Assembly: GCF_018742245.1 (NCBI RefSeq)
Contig: NZ_CP036132.1
Coordinates: forward strand, 2,165,001-2,229,000
DNA length: 64,000 bases
From: Bacillus mycoides
Lineage (GTDB): Bacteria > Bacillota > Bacilli > Bacillales > Bacillaceae_G
Direction: 5' to 3'
Shown here: positions 1 through 7,896 of the stretch, one piece after another
Layout of the letters: every line of letters begins with the position of its first letter
Numbering within the stretch: the stretch's first letter is position 1
Program-made: the position numbers and the translations under genes
Notes under the pieces: generated by a model
Seen by the model: only the letters and a program-made list of their open reading frames with translations
Told to the model about the DNA's origin: nothing
Databases searched by the model: none

Positions 1-146
1 AGGGAAAAGGGATATATGAATACAACTTATTTAAATAAGAAAGGAAAAATAAATTTTATCAACAGAAATTAACAAAATGTGACAAAAATCTATTAACGAA
101 ATGTATTTTTTGTGTTAATATTCAAAATATAAAGGGTATTCGTCGT
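1..146. other. upstream region of the histidine kinase
   Basis: AT-rich lead-in with no complete gene. A possible 18-codon ORF (16-72) has a purine-rich stretch in front of its ATG, but nothing else supports it. AAAGGG about ten bases before the ATG at 147 is the likely ribosome binding site of the kinase gene. Confidence 0.3.
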
Positions 147-1280
147 ATGGAAATGGAGGGAATGGAGGTTTTTCCAATCGATAAGGATATTAAAGAAGTA
201 TTTTGTTCGCACTTGAAAAACAACAGGCACCAATTCGTAGAGAACTGGAAAAACAAAATGATAATTTCCGAAAAAGATCCATTTAAACAAGAAGTTGTTC
301 AAAATGGAGAAAATTTATTAGAGTTAATTATCGGACTTATTATGGAAGATAAAGACATTAATTATCTTCAGCCATTATGTGAGAAAATGGCTATTGAGCG
401 TGCAGGTGCAGATGCGAATATTGGAGATTTTGTTTACAATGCAAATGTGGGAAGAAATGAACTTTTTGAAGCAATGTGCGAATTGGATGTAAGCGCCCGT
501 GAACTGAAACCGATTATGGCCAAAATACATATTTGTTTTGACAAATTAATTTATTATACCGTTTTAAAATACTCAGAAATTATATCGAGGAATTTAGAAG
601 AAAAACAGCAATATATAAATGAAACACATAAAGAAAGGCTTACGATTCTAGGGCAAATGTCGGCTAGTTTTGTGCATGAATTTCGTAATCCGCTAACTTC
701 GATTATGGGATTTGTCAAGCTATTGAAGACAGACCATCCTAATCTATCGTATTTAGATATTATTTCACATGAATTAGATCAATTAAATTTTAGGATTTCG
801 CAATTTTTACTTGTATCGAAAAAAGAAATGTGGAATGAATCGGAACGTTTTTGGCTAAATGACCTATTTCAAGATATTATACAATTCTTATATCCAAGTT
901 TAGTTAATGCAAATGTTTTGATTGAAAAGAATTTGCCGTATCCTATTCCACTCGTTGGTTACCGGAGTGAAGTGAGGCAAGTAGTTTTAAATATTTTAAT
1001 GAATTCGATTGATGCTCTTGAATCGGTGAAAGAAGAGCGGAAAATTATTATTGATGCATTTGAAGAGGATCAGGCTGTTCGCATTGTTATAAAAAATAAT
1101 GGGCCTATGATTCCAGCAGAAAATGTAGAGACCATTTTTGAGCCATTTGTAACTACTAAAAAGCTAGGAACCGGTATTGGATTATTTGTATGTAAACAAA
1201 TTGTAGAAAAACATAACGGATCCATATTGTGTCGTTCGAATAACGATTGGACAGAATTTCAAATTACGTTTCAAAAGTAA
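147..1280 (+). CDS. sporulation-type sensor histidine kinase (BA2291-like)
   Basis: Predicted soluble sensor histidine kinase of 377 residues that would feed phosphate into the Spo0F/Spo0A phosphorelay. No transmembrane segment is visible. Residues 1-160 form an all-helical sensor domain. The H-box has its phospho-acceptor at His177 (VHEFRNPLTS), an N-box lies at about 282-290 (NILMNSIDA), and the ATP lid follows with FEPFVTTKK and GTGIGL at 331-346. The usual DxGxG motif reads NNGP. From memory, length and sensor domain match B. anthracis BA2291, whose sensor is related to the plasmid-borne sporulation inhibitors pXO1-118 and pXO2-61. Starts at 153 and 162 are also in frame. The family call is secure; the phosphorelay role is by analogy. 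Confidence 0.85.
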   Translation: MEMEGMEVFPIDKDIKEVFCSHLKNNRHQFVENWKNKMIISEKDPFKQEVVQNGENLLELIIGLIMEDKDINYLQPLCEKMAIERAGADANIGDFVYNANVGRNELFEAMCELDVSARELKPIMAKIHICFDKLIYYTVLKYSEIISRNLEEKQQYINETHKERLTILGQMSASFVHEFRNPLTSIMGFVKLLKTDHPNLSYLDIISHELDQLNFRISQFLLVSKKEMWNESERFWLNDLFQDIIQFLYPSLVNANVLIEKNLPYPIPLVGYRSEVRQVVLNILMNSIDALESVKEERKIIIDAFEEDQAVRIVIKNNGPMIPAENVETIFEPFVTTKKLGTGIGLFVCKQIVEKHNGSILCRSNNDWTEFQITFQK

Positions 1281-1315
1281 ACAGTCTACACCATACAAAT
1301 GGTGTAGACTGTTTT
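1281..1315. terminator. bidirectional terminator
   Basis: A perfect inverted repeat (ACAGTCTACACCAT with its complement) lies between the convergent kinase and DUF4397 genes, with T-rich flanks on both strands. Confidence 0.85.
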
Positions 1316-2063
1316 AATTTGTAAGTATAACGGTCTCTAATTTTGGATCCTCAGTTGAATAACCTACCATTGAAATTGTGTAAATTGTATTTGGTTCAAC
1401 GTTGAATTTCGGAATGGTTAATAGTACTTTTTTTGTATCCGCAAGTGAAACTTCAATATCTGCTGTACCAGGGCTAACTTGTAAAAAATCTGTTATTTGT
1501 TTAAAGAGTACATTTTCAAATAAATGATCCCCATCTTTTAAATTTACATTTACTACTGGAGTGTCTGGTGAAAAATGTGCAAACCGTATTTTTGCTTGAC
1601 CAGATGGTAAATGAGTATTATCAAGAATAGGTTGTAATTGGAGATGATTATCGCTATTGACCGCTGCAAGGGTATAAGCGTGATTCCCCATTATTGGTAC
1701 TAATGCTGAGAATATTGGAGTTTCGTTTCCGACAGGGACAATATCAATACGGTATTTACCTTGTACTAATGATAAATAAGGACTGAATTGTTTAAAAGAA
1801 ATATTTTTAATAACCTTTTGTCCGTTTATTATAATATCAACTGCTGGTGTATGGGGAGCTGTGTGAAAAATTCTCATATGTGACGGTAAAGTTGCTTCTT
1901 GCGAATCTCTCTTTTCATATGCTTGTACAAGTTTTGTAATTGCATCATGGTATTTCATATAGAGTTCTACATATCTTTTAGGATTGCTATATTGATAGTA
2001 ACGAGCGAGCTGTTCGTAACGTGCAGCTTCTTGGCCGTATTTTTCAATTTCGGATTGAGTCAT
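1314..2063 (-). CDS. DUF4397 domain protein
   Basis: Protein of 249 residues. The first 60 or so are helical, charged and Tyr-rich (QLARYYQYSNPKRYVELYMK). Two consecutive beta-rich repeats of the DUF4397 type follow, each with the (R)xxHxxPDxPxVDVxxNG pattern: MRIFHTAPHTPAVDIIING and IRFAHFSPDTPVVNVNL. No signal peptide is visible. The start at 2063 is chosen because AAGGAGG lies seven bases upstream; the ATG six bases earlier nearly abuts that site. The function of the family is not known. The gene converges on the kinase and shares its terminator. Confidence 0.8.
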   Translation of the reverse strand: MTQSEIEKYGQEAARYEQLARYYQYSNPKRYVELYMKYHDAITKLVQAYEKRDSQEATLPSHMRIFHTAPHTPAVDIIINGQKVIKNISFKQFSPYLSLVQGKYRIDIVPVGNETPIFSALVPIMGNHAYTLAAVNSDNHLQLQPILDNTHLPSGQAKIRFAHFSPDTPVVNVNLKDGDHLFENVLFKQITDFLQVSPGTADIEVSLADTKKVLLTIPKFNVEPNTIYTISMVGYSTEDPKLETVILTN

Positions 2064-2258
2064 GAACATTCCTCCTTTATCATCATTACAAATATATGCG
2101 AAGCTAGAAAGAGGTTATGCAAAAAACTTGCCTTTCTAGAAGGAAAAGTTAAAATGGGGATTTTTTTATTTATAGGCAAACACACATACAAATCGATAAT
2201 TGTCCTACATAAATTATAAAGGAAAGGTAGTTTGACTTTGATGGAAGGAGTGGAACCC

Positions 2259-2390
2259 TTGGAATGTGGAAATCCCAATAGTTATTGGGAATGAAGTTAT
2301 GGAGGATTTGGTGCTATAAGCTGTGGGACGAATTATGGATTTGCATTATGAGTATTTCTATTAATTTTAGTGATGCGTTGGATAAGGTAA
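2259..2390 (+). pseudogene. decayed YjcZ-family small sporulation protein (probable)
   Basis: In one frame from a TTG at 2259 the sequence reads SYGGFGAISCGTNYGFAL and then VFLLILVM. This has the layout of YjcZ/YPSU-type mini-proteins: a Gly/Tyr/Cys-rich start followed by a short hydrophobic helix. Two in-frame TGA codons (2292-2294 and 2349-2351) interrupt it, consistent with decayed Trp or Arg codons. A GGAAGGAG site precedes it and a terminator follows 24 bases after its final stop. The resemblance is by eye only. The overlapping ORF that starts at 2285 in another frame looks accidental. Confidence 0.4.
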
Positions 2391-2413
2391 TACCGATAAA
2401 AGAGCGTCGTGCC

Positions 2414-2448
2414 GAACTGATTAATATGGTTAATCGGTTCTTTTTTTA
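2414..2448 (+). terminator. rho-independent terminator
   Basis: The stem GAACTGATTAA pairs with TTAATCGGTTC (one G-U pair) and is followed by a run of seven T. It follows the decayed YjcZ-like gene. Confidence 0.75.
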
Positions 2449-2865
2449 TTGTTCTAAACAGGTGATACTATTTGTTAAGTAATAGTTACAATAAATGTGG
2501 CGAAGTAAAGTGTCGAATTTTGTTTGAAAATATGCAATATAAAGTAGGATAATAGGAAGGAGAATAACGGGAGTTCCGTCGAAGTTTACACAATGTCAGC
2601 AATTGAGGGGAGCTGATATTATGGTAAAAAAATATTCAATTTGTTGTTATCTTAAATCAGAGAGGGGTATTTAAGCGTACAGGTAAGGGTTGGTCTTCGT
2701 TTTAAGTTCTGAATTTTCTGTTTTCAAAATAATATTTAGCACTCATTTGTATATTTTATAATAGTTTTTTGATAAATTCACTGCTTTCGCAGAGGGTTCT
2801 TTTTTATGAAAGAAACGTCAATTTTCTTCATATATATATACAAATTGGAGAAATGGGGGAGCGCT
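2449..2865 (+). other. intergenic region before the kam/yod cluster
   Basis: About 400 AT-rich bases without a recognised gene. A 17-codon ORF at 2621-2674 (MVKKYSICCYLKSERGI) has AGGGGAG eight bases before its ATG. It could be a leader peptide or chance. No clear sigma-54 or sigma-E promoter for the downstream operon could be picked out by eye. Confidence 0.3.
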
Positions 2866-4176
2866 ATGCGCGATTACTTAATTAAACCACTTGTTGGTCA
2901 GCCGTATCCAATGATTTCACATGGAAAAGGTGTTTATTTATATGATCAAAACGGAAATAAATATTTTGATGGTTCGTCAGGAGCGATTACGGCAGGTATT
3001 GGACATGGCGTAACAGAGATTGCGGAAGTTATTAAAAAGCAGGCAGAGGAGATTGCTTTCGTTTATAGATCACAGTTTACGAGTGAACCGGCTGAAAAAT
3101 TAGCGAAGAAGTTGAGTGATTTAAGTGTAGGAGATTTGAACTGGAGCTTTTTTGTGAATAGTGGTACGGAAGCAAATGAAACAGCTATGAAAATTGCAAT
3201 TCAGCATTTTCAAGAGCGTGGCATTCAAGGGAAACACAAAATTTTGTCGCGCTGGATGAGCTATCATGGTATTACGATGGGAGCTTTATCTATGTCGGGG
3301 CATCCGTTACGTAGACAACGTTTCGTATCAATTTTGGAAGATTATCCGACTATTCCAGCTCCATATTGTTTCAGATGTCCGATGCAGAAGGTATATCCAA
3401 CATGTCAGCTTGCTTGTGCGACTGAACTAGAAAGAGCGATTGAACGAATTGGTGCAGAACATATTGCAGCTTTTATTGCTGAACCGATTATCGGAGCTGC
3501 TGGAGGCGCGGTTGTTCCGCCGAAAGAATACTATAAAGTAATTAAAGATATTTGTAGTCATTACGATATATTATTTATTGCGGATGAAGTAATGACTGGA
3601 CTTGGTCGTACTGGTGCATGGTTTGCTATGGAGCACTGGGGTGTAGAACCGGATATTATGACGCTTGGTAAGGGGCTAGGAGCGGGTTATACACCAATGG
3701 CAGCGACAATTGTAAGTGACCGTGTTATGGAGCCGATTTTACATGGATCACGTTCTGTAATGAGTGGGCATACGCTTAGTGCAAATCCATTGTCTGCAGC
3801 AACGGCTTTAGCTGTTATTGAATATATGGAGAAACATAATTTACCTGAAAAAACAGCAGAAAAGGGAGAGTATTTATTAAAAGGTTTGCAGAAAGTTCAG
3901 CAACAATCTACAATCATTGCCGATGTGCGTGGAAAAGGATTGCTAATTGGAATAGAATTGCAACCGTTTACAAAAGCGTCGGAGCTTATTTCAGTTGCTG
4001 CTAAAAATGGACTGCTCTTATACCAAGCTGTTTCAGGGCAAGCAGGAAAAGAGGATAGTGCACTGCTTGTTGCACCACCAATGACAACTACATATTCTGA
4101 GTTAGATGAATTACTTTCAATTTTTGTACAGAGCGTGGAAGAGATGATGCAAAAAGGAGGGCATAGTATCGCATGA
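2866..4176 (+). CDS. yodT: class III aminotransferase (YodT-like)
   Basis: PLP-dependent class III (omega-type) aminotransferase of 436 residues. The fold is supported by NSGTEANETAMKIA, FIADEVMTGLGRTG and the PLP lysine Lys269 in LGKGLGAGY. It opens a tightly packed cluster with the yodT-S-R-Q-P order of B. subtilis, next to lysine 2,3-aminomutase. Removal or transfer of an amino group from a beta-lysine derivative is therefore likely, though the substrate is inferred from context. The start at 2866 follows GGGGGAGC at good spacing; an in-frame ATG at 2806 lacks a site. The stop overlaps the next start as ATGA. Confidence 0.85.
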   Translation: MRDYLIKPLVGQPYPMISHGKGVYLYDQNGNKYFDGSSGAITAGIGHGVTEIAEVIKKQAEEIAFVYRSQFTSEPAEKLAKKLSDLSVGDLNWSFFVNSGTEANETAMKIAIQHFQERGIQGKHKILSRWMSYHGITMGALSMSGHPLRRQRFVSILEDYPTIPAPYCFRCPMQKVYPTCQLACATELERAIERIGAEHIAAFIAEPIIGAAGGAVVPPKEYYKVIKDICSHYDILFIADEVMTGLGRTGAWFAMEHWGVEPDIMTLGKGLGAGYTPMAATIVSDRVMEPILHGSRSVMSGHTLSANPLSAATALAVIEYMEKHNLPEKTAEKGEYLLKGLQKVQQQSTIIADVRGKGLLIGIELQPFTKASELISVAAKNGLLLYQAVSGQAGKEDSALLVAPPMTTTYSELDELLSIFVQSVEEMMQKGGHSIA

Positions 4177-4871
4177 CAACCATTACAAATACATTTGGTA
4201 AATTAAAAGAAATAGAGGAAGTAATTTCTTTGTTCCATGATGATATGACATTAATGTTTGGGGGATTTGGAGGAATAGGATCCCCTCCATCTTTAATTCA
4301 AGCTGTTTTAGATAAAGGCATTACAAATTTAAATTTAATAGGAAATGATACTGGATTTCCTGATGTAGGAATCGGTCGTCTTGTTACGAATGAAAGGGTT
4401 AAATCTTTAGTTACTTCTCATATTGGTTCAAATCCAAATGCGGGAAGACAATTAAATGAAGGAAGATTGCAAATTGAATTCTCTCCGCAAGGAACACTCG
4501 CAGAGCGTATTCGCGCTGGTGGTGTAGGGCTTGGTGGTATTTTAGTTGATGTTGGTGTTGATACGATTGTAGAAGAAGGAAAGCGTACAGTTGAAATGAA
4601 TGGAAAGATATATTTAGTTGAAACAGCTTTAACGGCTGAAGTCGCAATTGTATACGCGAAAAAGGCGGATCCGTTTGGCAATCTTGTATTTGATAAAAGC
4701 GCTCGTAATATGAATCCACACGTAGCTATGGCTGGTGACATAACGATTGTAGAAGCAGAAGAAATTGTTCCACTTGGAAGTTTAGATCCAGAAGAAATTG
4801 TCGTCCCAGGTGTATTTGTAAATTATATCGTGCCATCGGAAGGAGTGAATTGGAAATGGGTATGGGCGTAG
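4173..4871 (+). CDS. yodS: CoA-transferase subunit A (YodS-like)
   Basis: Family I CoA-transferase alpha subunit (AtoD/ScoA type) of 232 residues. The glycine-rich CoA-binding segment FGGFGGIGSPPSLIQAV near residues 30-46 and the later NAGRQLNEGRLQIEFSPQGT are typical. It would form a heteromer with the product of the next gene and move CoA between carboxylic acids. By position it probably activates a deaminated beta-lysine product. It overlaps the aminotransferase by four bases and the next gene by about 16, so translation is coupled. Confidence 0.85.
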   Translation: MTTITNTFGKLKEIEEVISLFHDDMTLMFGGFGGIGSPPSLIQAVLDKGITNLNLIGNDTGFPDVGIGRLVTNERVKSLVTSHIGSNPNAGRQLNEGRLQIEFSPQGTLAERIRAGGVGLGGILVDVGVDTIVEEGKRTVEMNGKIYLVETALTAEVAIVYAKKADPFGNLVFDKSARNMNPHVAMAGDITIVEAEEIVPLGSLDPEEIVVPGVFVNYIVPSEGVNWKWVWA

Positions 4872-5518
4872 AAGTAAGAGATAAGATTGCAAGACGTGCA
4901 GCGAAAGAAATTCAAAATGGTATGCTTGTAAATTTAGGTATTGGGATTCCATCGCTTGTACCGAATCATTTGCCAGAAGATATGAATGTTATGTTTCATG
5001 CGGAAAACGGTATTGTTGGTATGGGACCAACGCCAAGTAAAGGGAATGAAGATGAGAATTTATGTAACGCAGCCGGTTTACCAACATCTCTCATTACAGG
5101 AGCAAGTTATTTTGATAGCTGCATGGCATTTGGCATGATTCGAAAAGGATTACTTGATGTTACGATACTTGGTTCGTTACAAGTAAGTGAAAATGGTGAT
5201 TTAGCGAACTGGATTGTACCAGGAAAACGTGTTCCAGGTATTGGAGGAGCGATGGATTTAGCGCAAAAAGCGAAGCGGGTCGTTGTTGTGATGAATCATG
5301 TTGATAAATACGGAAATGCAAAGATTGTTTCGGAATGTACATTGCCATTAACCTCGAAAAAATGTGTAGATTTAATTATTACAGACATGGCTGTCATGGA
5401 AGTGACTCCAAGAGGACTTGTCTTACAAGAATTAATGAGTCCGTACACTGTAGAAGATGTAAAACGACATACGACAGCTGATTTTCATATAAGCTCAAAT
5501 TTACTAGTAATTGAATGA
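4856..5518 (+). CDS. yodR: CoA-transferase subunit B (YodR-like)
   Basis: Family I CoA-transferase beta subunit (AtoA/ScoB type) of 220 residues. It carries the catalytic Glu in HAENGIVGMGP (the ENG motif that forms the glutamyl-CoA thioester) and NLGIGIPSLVPNHLP near the start. It pairs with the upstream alpha subunit. The ATG at 4856 is used because AAGGAG lies about ten bases before it; a TTG two codons upstream is also possible. Its own Shine-Dalgarno site lies inside the end of the preceding gene. Confidence 0.85.
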   Translation: MGMGVEVRDKIARRAAKEIQNGMLVNLGIGIPSLVPNHLPEDMNVMFHAENGIVGMGPTPSKGNEDENLCNAAGLPTSLITGASYFDSCMAFGMIRKGLLDVTILGSLQVSENGDLANWIVPGKRVPGIGGAMDLAQKAKRVVVVMNHVDKYGNAKIVSECTLPLTSKKCVDLIITDMAVMEVTPRGLVLQELMSPYTVEDVKRHTTADFHISSNLLVIE

Positions 5519-5533
5519 GGGGAGTTGTAATAT

Positions 5534-6802
5534 ATGGAGCAATTAAAAAAACAAGTTTGTGATTATATTGAGAGTCATGAAGAAGAGAGCGTAAAATTTT
5601 TAACACGATTAATTCAAGAAAAGAGCGTATCTGGTGATGAAAGTGGTGCGCAGGCAATTGTTATTGAAAAGTTGCGTGAGTTAGGTCTAGACCTTGATAT
5701 TTGGGAGCCTGCTTTTAATGAAATGAAAGATCACCCTTATTTCGTATCACCTCGTACAAGTTTTACAGATAGCCCGAACATTGTAGCGACTTTAAAAGGA
5801 AGTGGCGAAGGGAAATCTATGATTTTGAACGGGCATATTGATGTCGTGCCAGAAGGGGATGTAAATCAGTGGGATCATCATCCATACAGTGGAGAGAAAA
5901 TAGGAAACCGCATATATGGACGTGGAACAACAGATATGAAAGGCGGCAATGTCTCACTTATGCTTGCGATGGAAGCGATTGTTGAATCTGGTATTGAACT
6001 AAAAGGTGATATACATTTTCAAAGTGTAATAGAAGAAGAGAGCGGTGGGGCAGGAACATTAGCCGCTATTTTACGAGGATATAAGGCAGATGGCGTTATT
6101 ATTCCTGAGCCGACGAATATGAAGTTTTTCCCGAAACAACAAGGGTCAATGTGGTTTCGTCTACATATAAAAGGCAAAGCAGCACACGGTGGTACACGTT
6201 ATGAAGGAGTAAGTGCAATTGAAAAAAGTATGTTTGTTGTAGATCATTTGAGAAAATTAGAAGAGAAGAGAAACGGTCGAATTACAGATCCGTTATTTAA
6301 GGGGATTCCGATTCCAATTCCAATTAACGTTGGGAAAATTGAAGGGGGAAGCTGGCCAAGTTCTGTTCCCGATTCATTAATTTTAGAAGGAAGATGTGGT
6401 ATTGCGCCGAATGAGACTATAGAGGCAGCAAAAGAAGAGTTTGAAGGCTGGATTGGTGAATTAAAAGAAGTGGATAGTTGGTTTATAAAAAATCCTGTAG
6501 AAGTAGAATGGTTTGGAGCGAGATGGGTTCCTGGTGAACTAGAAGAAAATCATCCACTTATTACAACGCTTCAACATAACTTTGTTGAAATCGAAGGGAA
6601 CGAACCGATTATAGAAGCTTCGCCGTGGGGAACAGATGGAGGTTTGTTCACACAAATCGCTAACGTACCAACGATAGTATTTGGTCCAGGAGAGACGAAA
6701 GTAGCACATTATCCAAACGAATATATAGAAGTTGATAAAATGATTGCTGCCGCAAAAATAATTGCATGTACATTACTAGATTGGTGTGAGGTGAAGAAAT
6801 GA
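5534..6802 (+). CDS. yodQ: M20 family metallopeptidase / deacylase (YodQ-like)
   Basis: Zinc-dependent M20 amidohydrolase of 422 residues, of the ArgE/DapE type. Metal ligands and catalytic residues are visible: His101 and Asp103 in NGHIDVVPEG, Asp134 in GRGTTDMKGG, and Glu168/Glu169 in IEEESGG, with a dimerisation domain in the middle. In this cluster it may remove the acetyl group added by the downstream YodP/AblB-like enzyme from a pathway intermediate. That substrate is inferred. GAGGGGAG ahead of the ATG gives a clear start. It overlaps the next gene as ATGA. Confidence 0.85.
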   Translation: MEQLKKQVCDYIESHEEESVKFLTRLIQEKSVSGDESGAQAIVIEKLRELGLDLDIWEPAFNEMKDHPYFVSPRTSFTDSPNIVATLKGSGEGKSMILNGHIDVVPEGDVNQWDHHPYSGEKIGNRIYGRGTTDMKGGNVSLMLAMEAIVESGIELKGDIHFQSVIEEESGGAGTLAAILRGYKADGVIIPEPTNMKFFPKQQGSMWFRLHIKGKAAHGGTRYEGVSAIEKSMFVVDHLRKLEEKRNGRITDPLFKGIPIPIPINVGKIEGGSWPSSVPDSLILEGRCGIAPNETIEAAKEEFEGWIGELKEVDSWFIKNPVEVEWFGARWVPGELEENHPLITTLQHNFVEIEGNEPIIEASPWGTDGGLFTQIANVPTIVFGPGETKVAHYPNEYIEVDKMIAAAKIIACTLLDWCEVKK

Positions 6803-7698
6803 AATACTATGAATCTTTTAGTGAACAGACAAAGCATTACACAGTAGAAGGGGTTTTAGATTATTTTAATAAACGTGTTAGAGTTGATCACTATACAGGA
6901 AATGTTGAAAGTATTATACAAACAATCGATGAATTAGCAGAGAAACATTCTTTCACTAAATGTATTATTAAAGGAAAGGGAGAGCATGTTTCAACATGGC
7001 TCTCTTTCGGTTTCTTACTGGAAGCAACGATACCTCATTATTTTCAAGGACACGATGCGCACTTCTTCGTGAAATATCATAATGATGAAAGACGAAATAG
7101 TATTCATTGGACTGAGGAAGATACCATTTTAAGTGGTGTAAAAGCAAAAGAAGTGAAAGGAAAAATAGTCCCAGAGGAATTTGTGTTAAGAAAAGCGACA
7201 GAAGAGGATGCGGAAGAATTAGCAATTGTCTTTGGAAAAGTATTTGAAGTTTATCCGACACCTTTAAATGATGCGAGTTATGTAAAGCAGACGATGAAGG
7301 AAGACGATACAATTTACTATGTTTATGAATTCGAGGGGAAAATTATTAGTACAGCATCTGCTGAAATGAACGTGAAAGAAGGTAATGCAGAATTAACGAA
7401 TTGTGCTACATTACCTGAATATCGAAAACATGGTTTCATGAAAAGTCTGTTAATTAAATTGGAGGAAGAGCTCCAAGAAAAATCTATTTTTTGTTCTTAT
7501 ACAATTGCTCGCTCGCTATCTTTCGGTATGAATGCAGCCTTTCATCAATTAGGCTATACATATACGGGAAGGCTTGCGAATAATTGCTACATTTTTGATA
7601 AGTTGGAAGATATGAATATATGGGTGAAAGATTTATCCAGCTATTCGAAAGCAGTAAGACTCCCGCCTCAAAATTCGGCTGTAAAGCAAAGAAGTTAG
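6799..7698 (+). CDS. yodP: beta-lysine N6-acetyltransferase, GNAT (AblB/YodP-like)
   Basis: Protein of 299 residues. Residues 1-125 are an AblB-specific N-domain and residues 130-260 a GNAT fold, with the acetyl-CoA loop around LPEYRKHGFMKSLL. In methanogens and Bacillus, AblB acetylates beta-lysine made by KamA to N-epsilon-acetyl-beta-lysine, which is an osmolyte in some organisms. Here the neighbouring CoA-transferase, deacylase and aminotransferase suggest catabolism. The last 22 or so residues (from DLSSYSKAVRLPPQN on) are encoded by a bcr1 repeat fused in frame, so the natural C-terminus was replaced or extended. Confidence 0.85.
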   Translation: MKYYESFSEQTKHYTVEGVLDYFNKRVRVDHYTGNVESIIQTIDELAEKHSFTKCIIKGKGEHVSTWLSFGFLLEATIPHYFQGHDAHFFVKYHNDERRNSIHWTEEDTILSGVKAKEVKGKIVPEEFVLRKATEEDAEELAIVFGKVFEVYPTPLNDASYVKQTMKEDDTIYYVYEFEGKIISTASAEMNVKEGNAELTNCATLPEYRKHGFMKSLLIKLEEELQEKSIFCSYTIARSLSFGMNAAFHQLGYTYTGRLANNCYIFDKLEDMNIWVKDLSSYSKAVRLPPQNSAVKQRS

Positions 7699-7760
7699 GT
7701 GAGAGTCGGGTTAATAATCAGTGGGGATGAATAAAGCCCCACTGATTAAAGTTTCATTTA
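7632..7760 (+). repeat. bcr1-type repeat, internally deleted
   Basis: The motifs TTTATCCAGCTATT, CTCAAAATTCGGCTG, AGAAGTTAGG, AATAATCAGTGGGG and ACTGATTAAAGTTTCA occur in the same order as in the intact copy at 36736-36893. The middle section (GCTGCCCGTAAACGCCCG) is missing. The first 67 bases lie inside the acetyltransferase reading frame and supply its stop codon. Confidence 0.8.
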
Positions 7761-7843
7761 ACCATAAATAAGCAATAGAAATATATATAAATTTCATCAA
7801 AATAATAGAACGGAATCGTCATGCTTATAATCGCACAGAGGGA

Positions 7844-7881
7844 TGCCAAAAATTCGGCATGCATTTGCCAGATTTTCGGCA
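7844..7881 (+). promoter_or_regulatory. two 16-bp palindromes, possible activator sites
   Basis: TGCCAAAAATTCGGCA (7844-7859) and TGCCAGATTTTCGGCA (7866-7881) share the pattern TGCC-N8-GGCA. Their centres are 22 bp apart, about two helical turns, so a protein could bind both on one face. They end 15 bases before the chosen start of the sigma-54 activator gene. They could be its upstream activating or autoregulatory sites. Confidence 0.5.
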
Positions 7882-7896
7882 AGAGGGGGAATGACA

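Noticed and set aside
2285..2482. 65-codon frame starting MGMKLWRIWCYKLWDE
   Set aside because: It overlaps the better YjcZ-like reading, runs through the terminator at 2414-2448 and has odd Trp-rich composition.
4411..4741. Minus-strand open frames opposite the CoA-transferase subunit A gene
   Set aside because: They are shadows of a clear gene on the plus strand, have no ribosome binding site and read as low-complexity protein.
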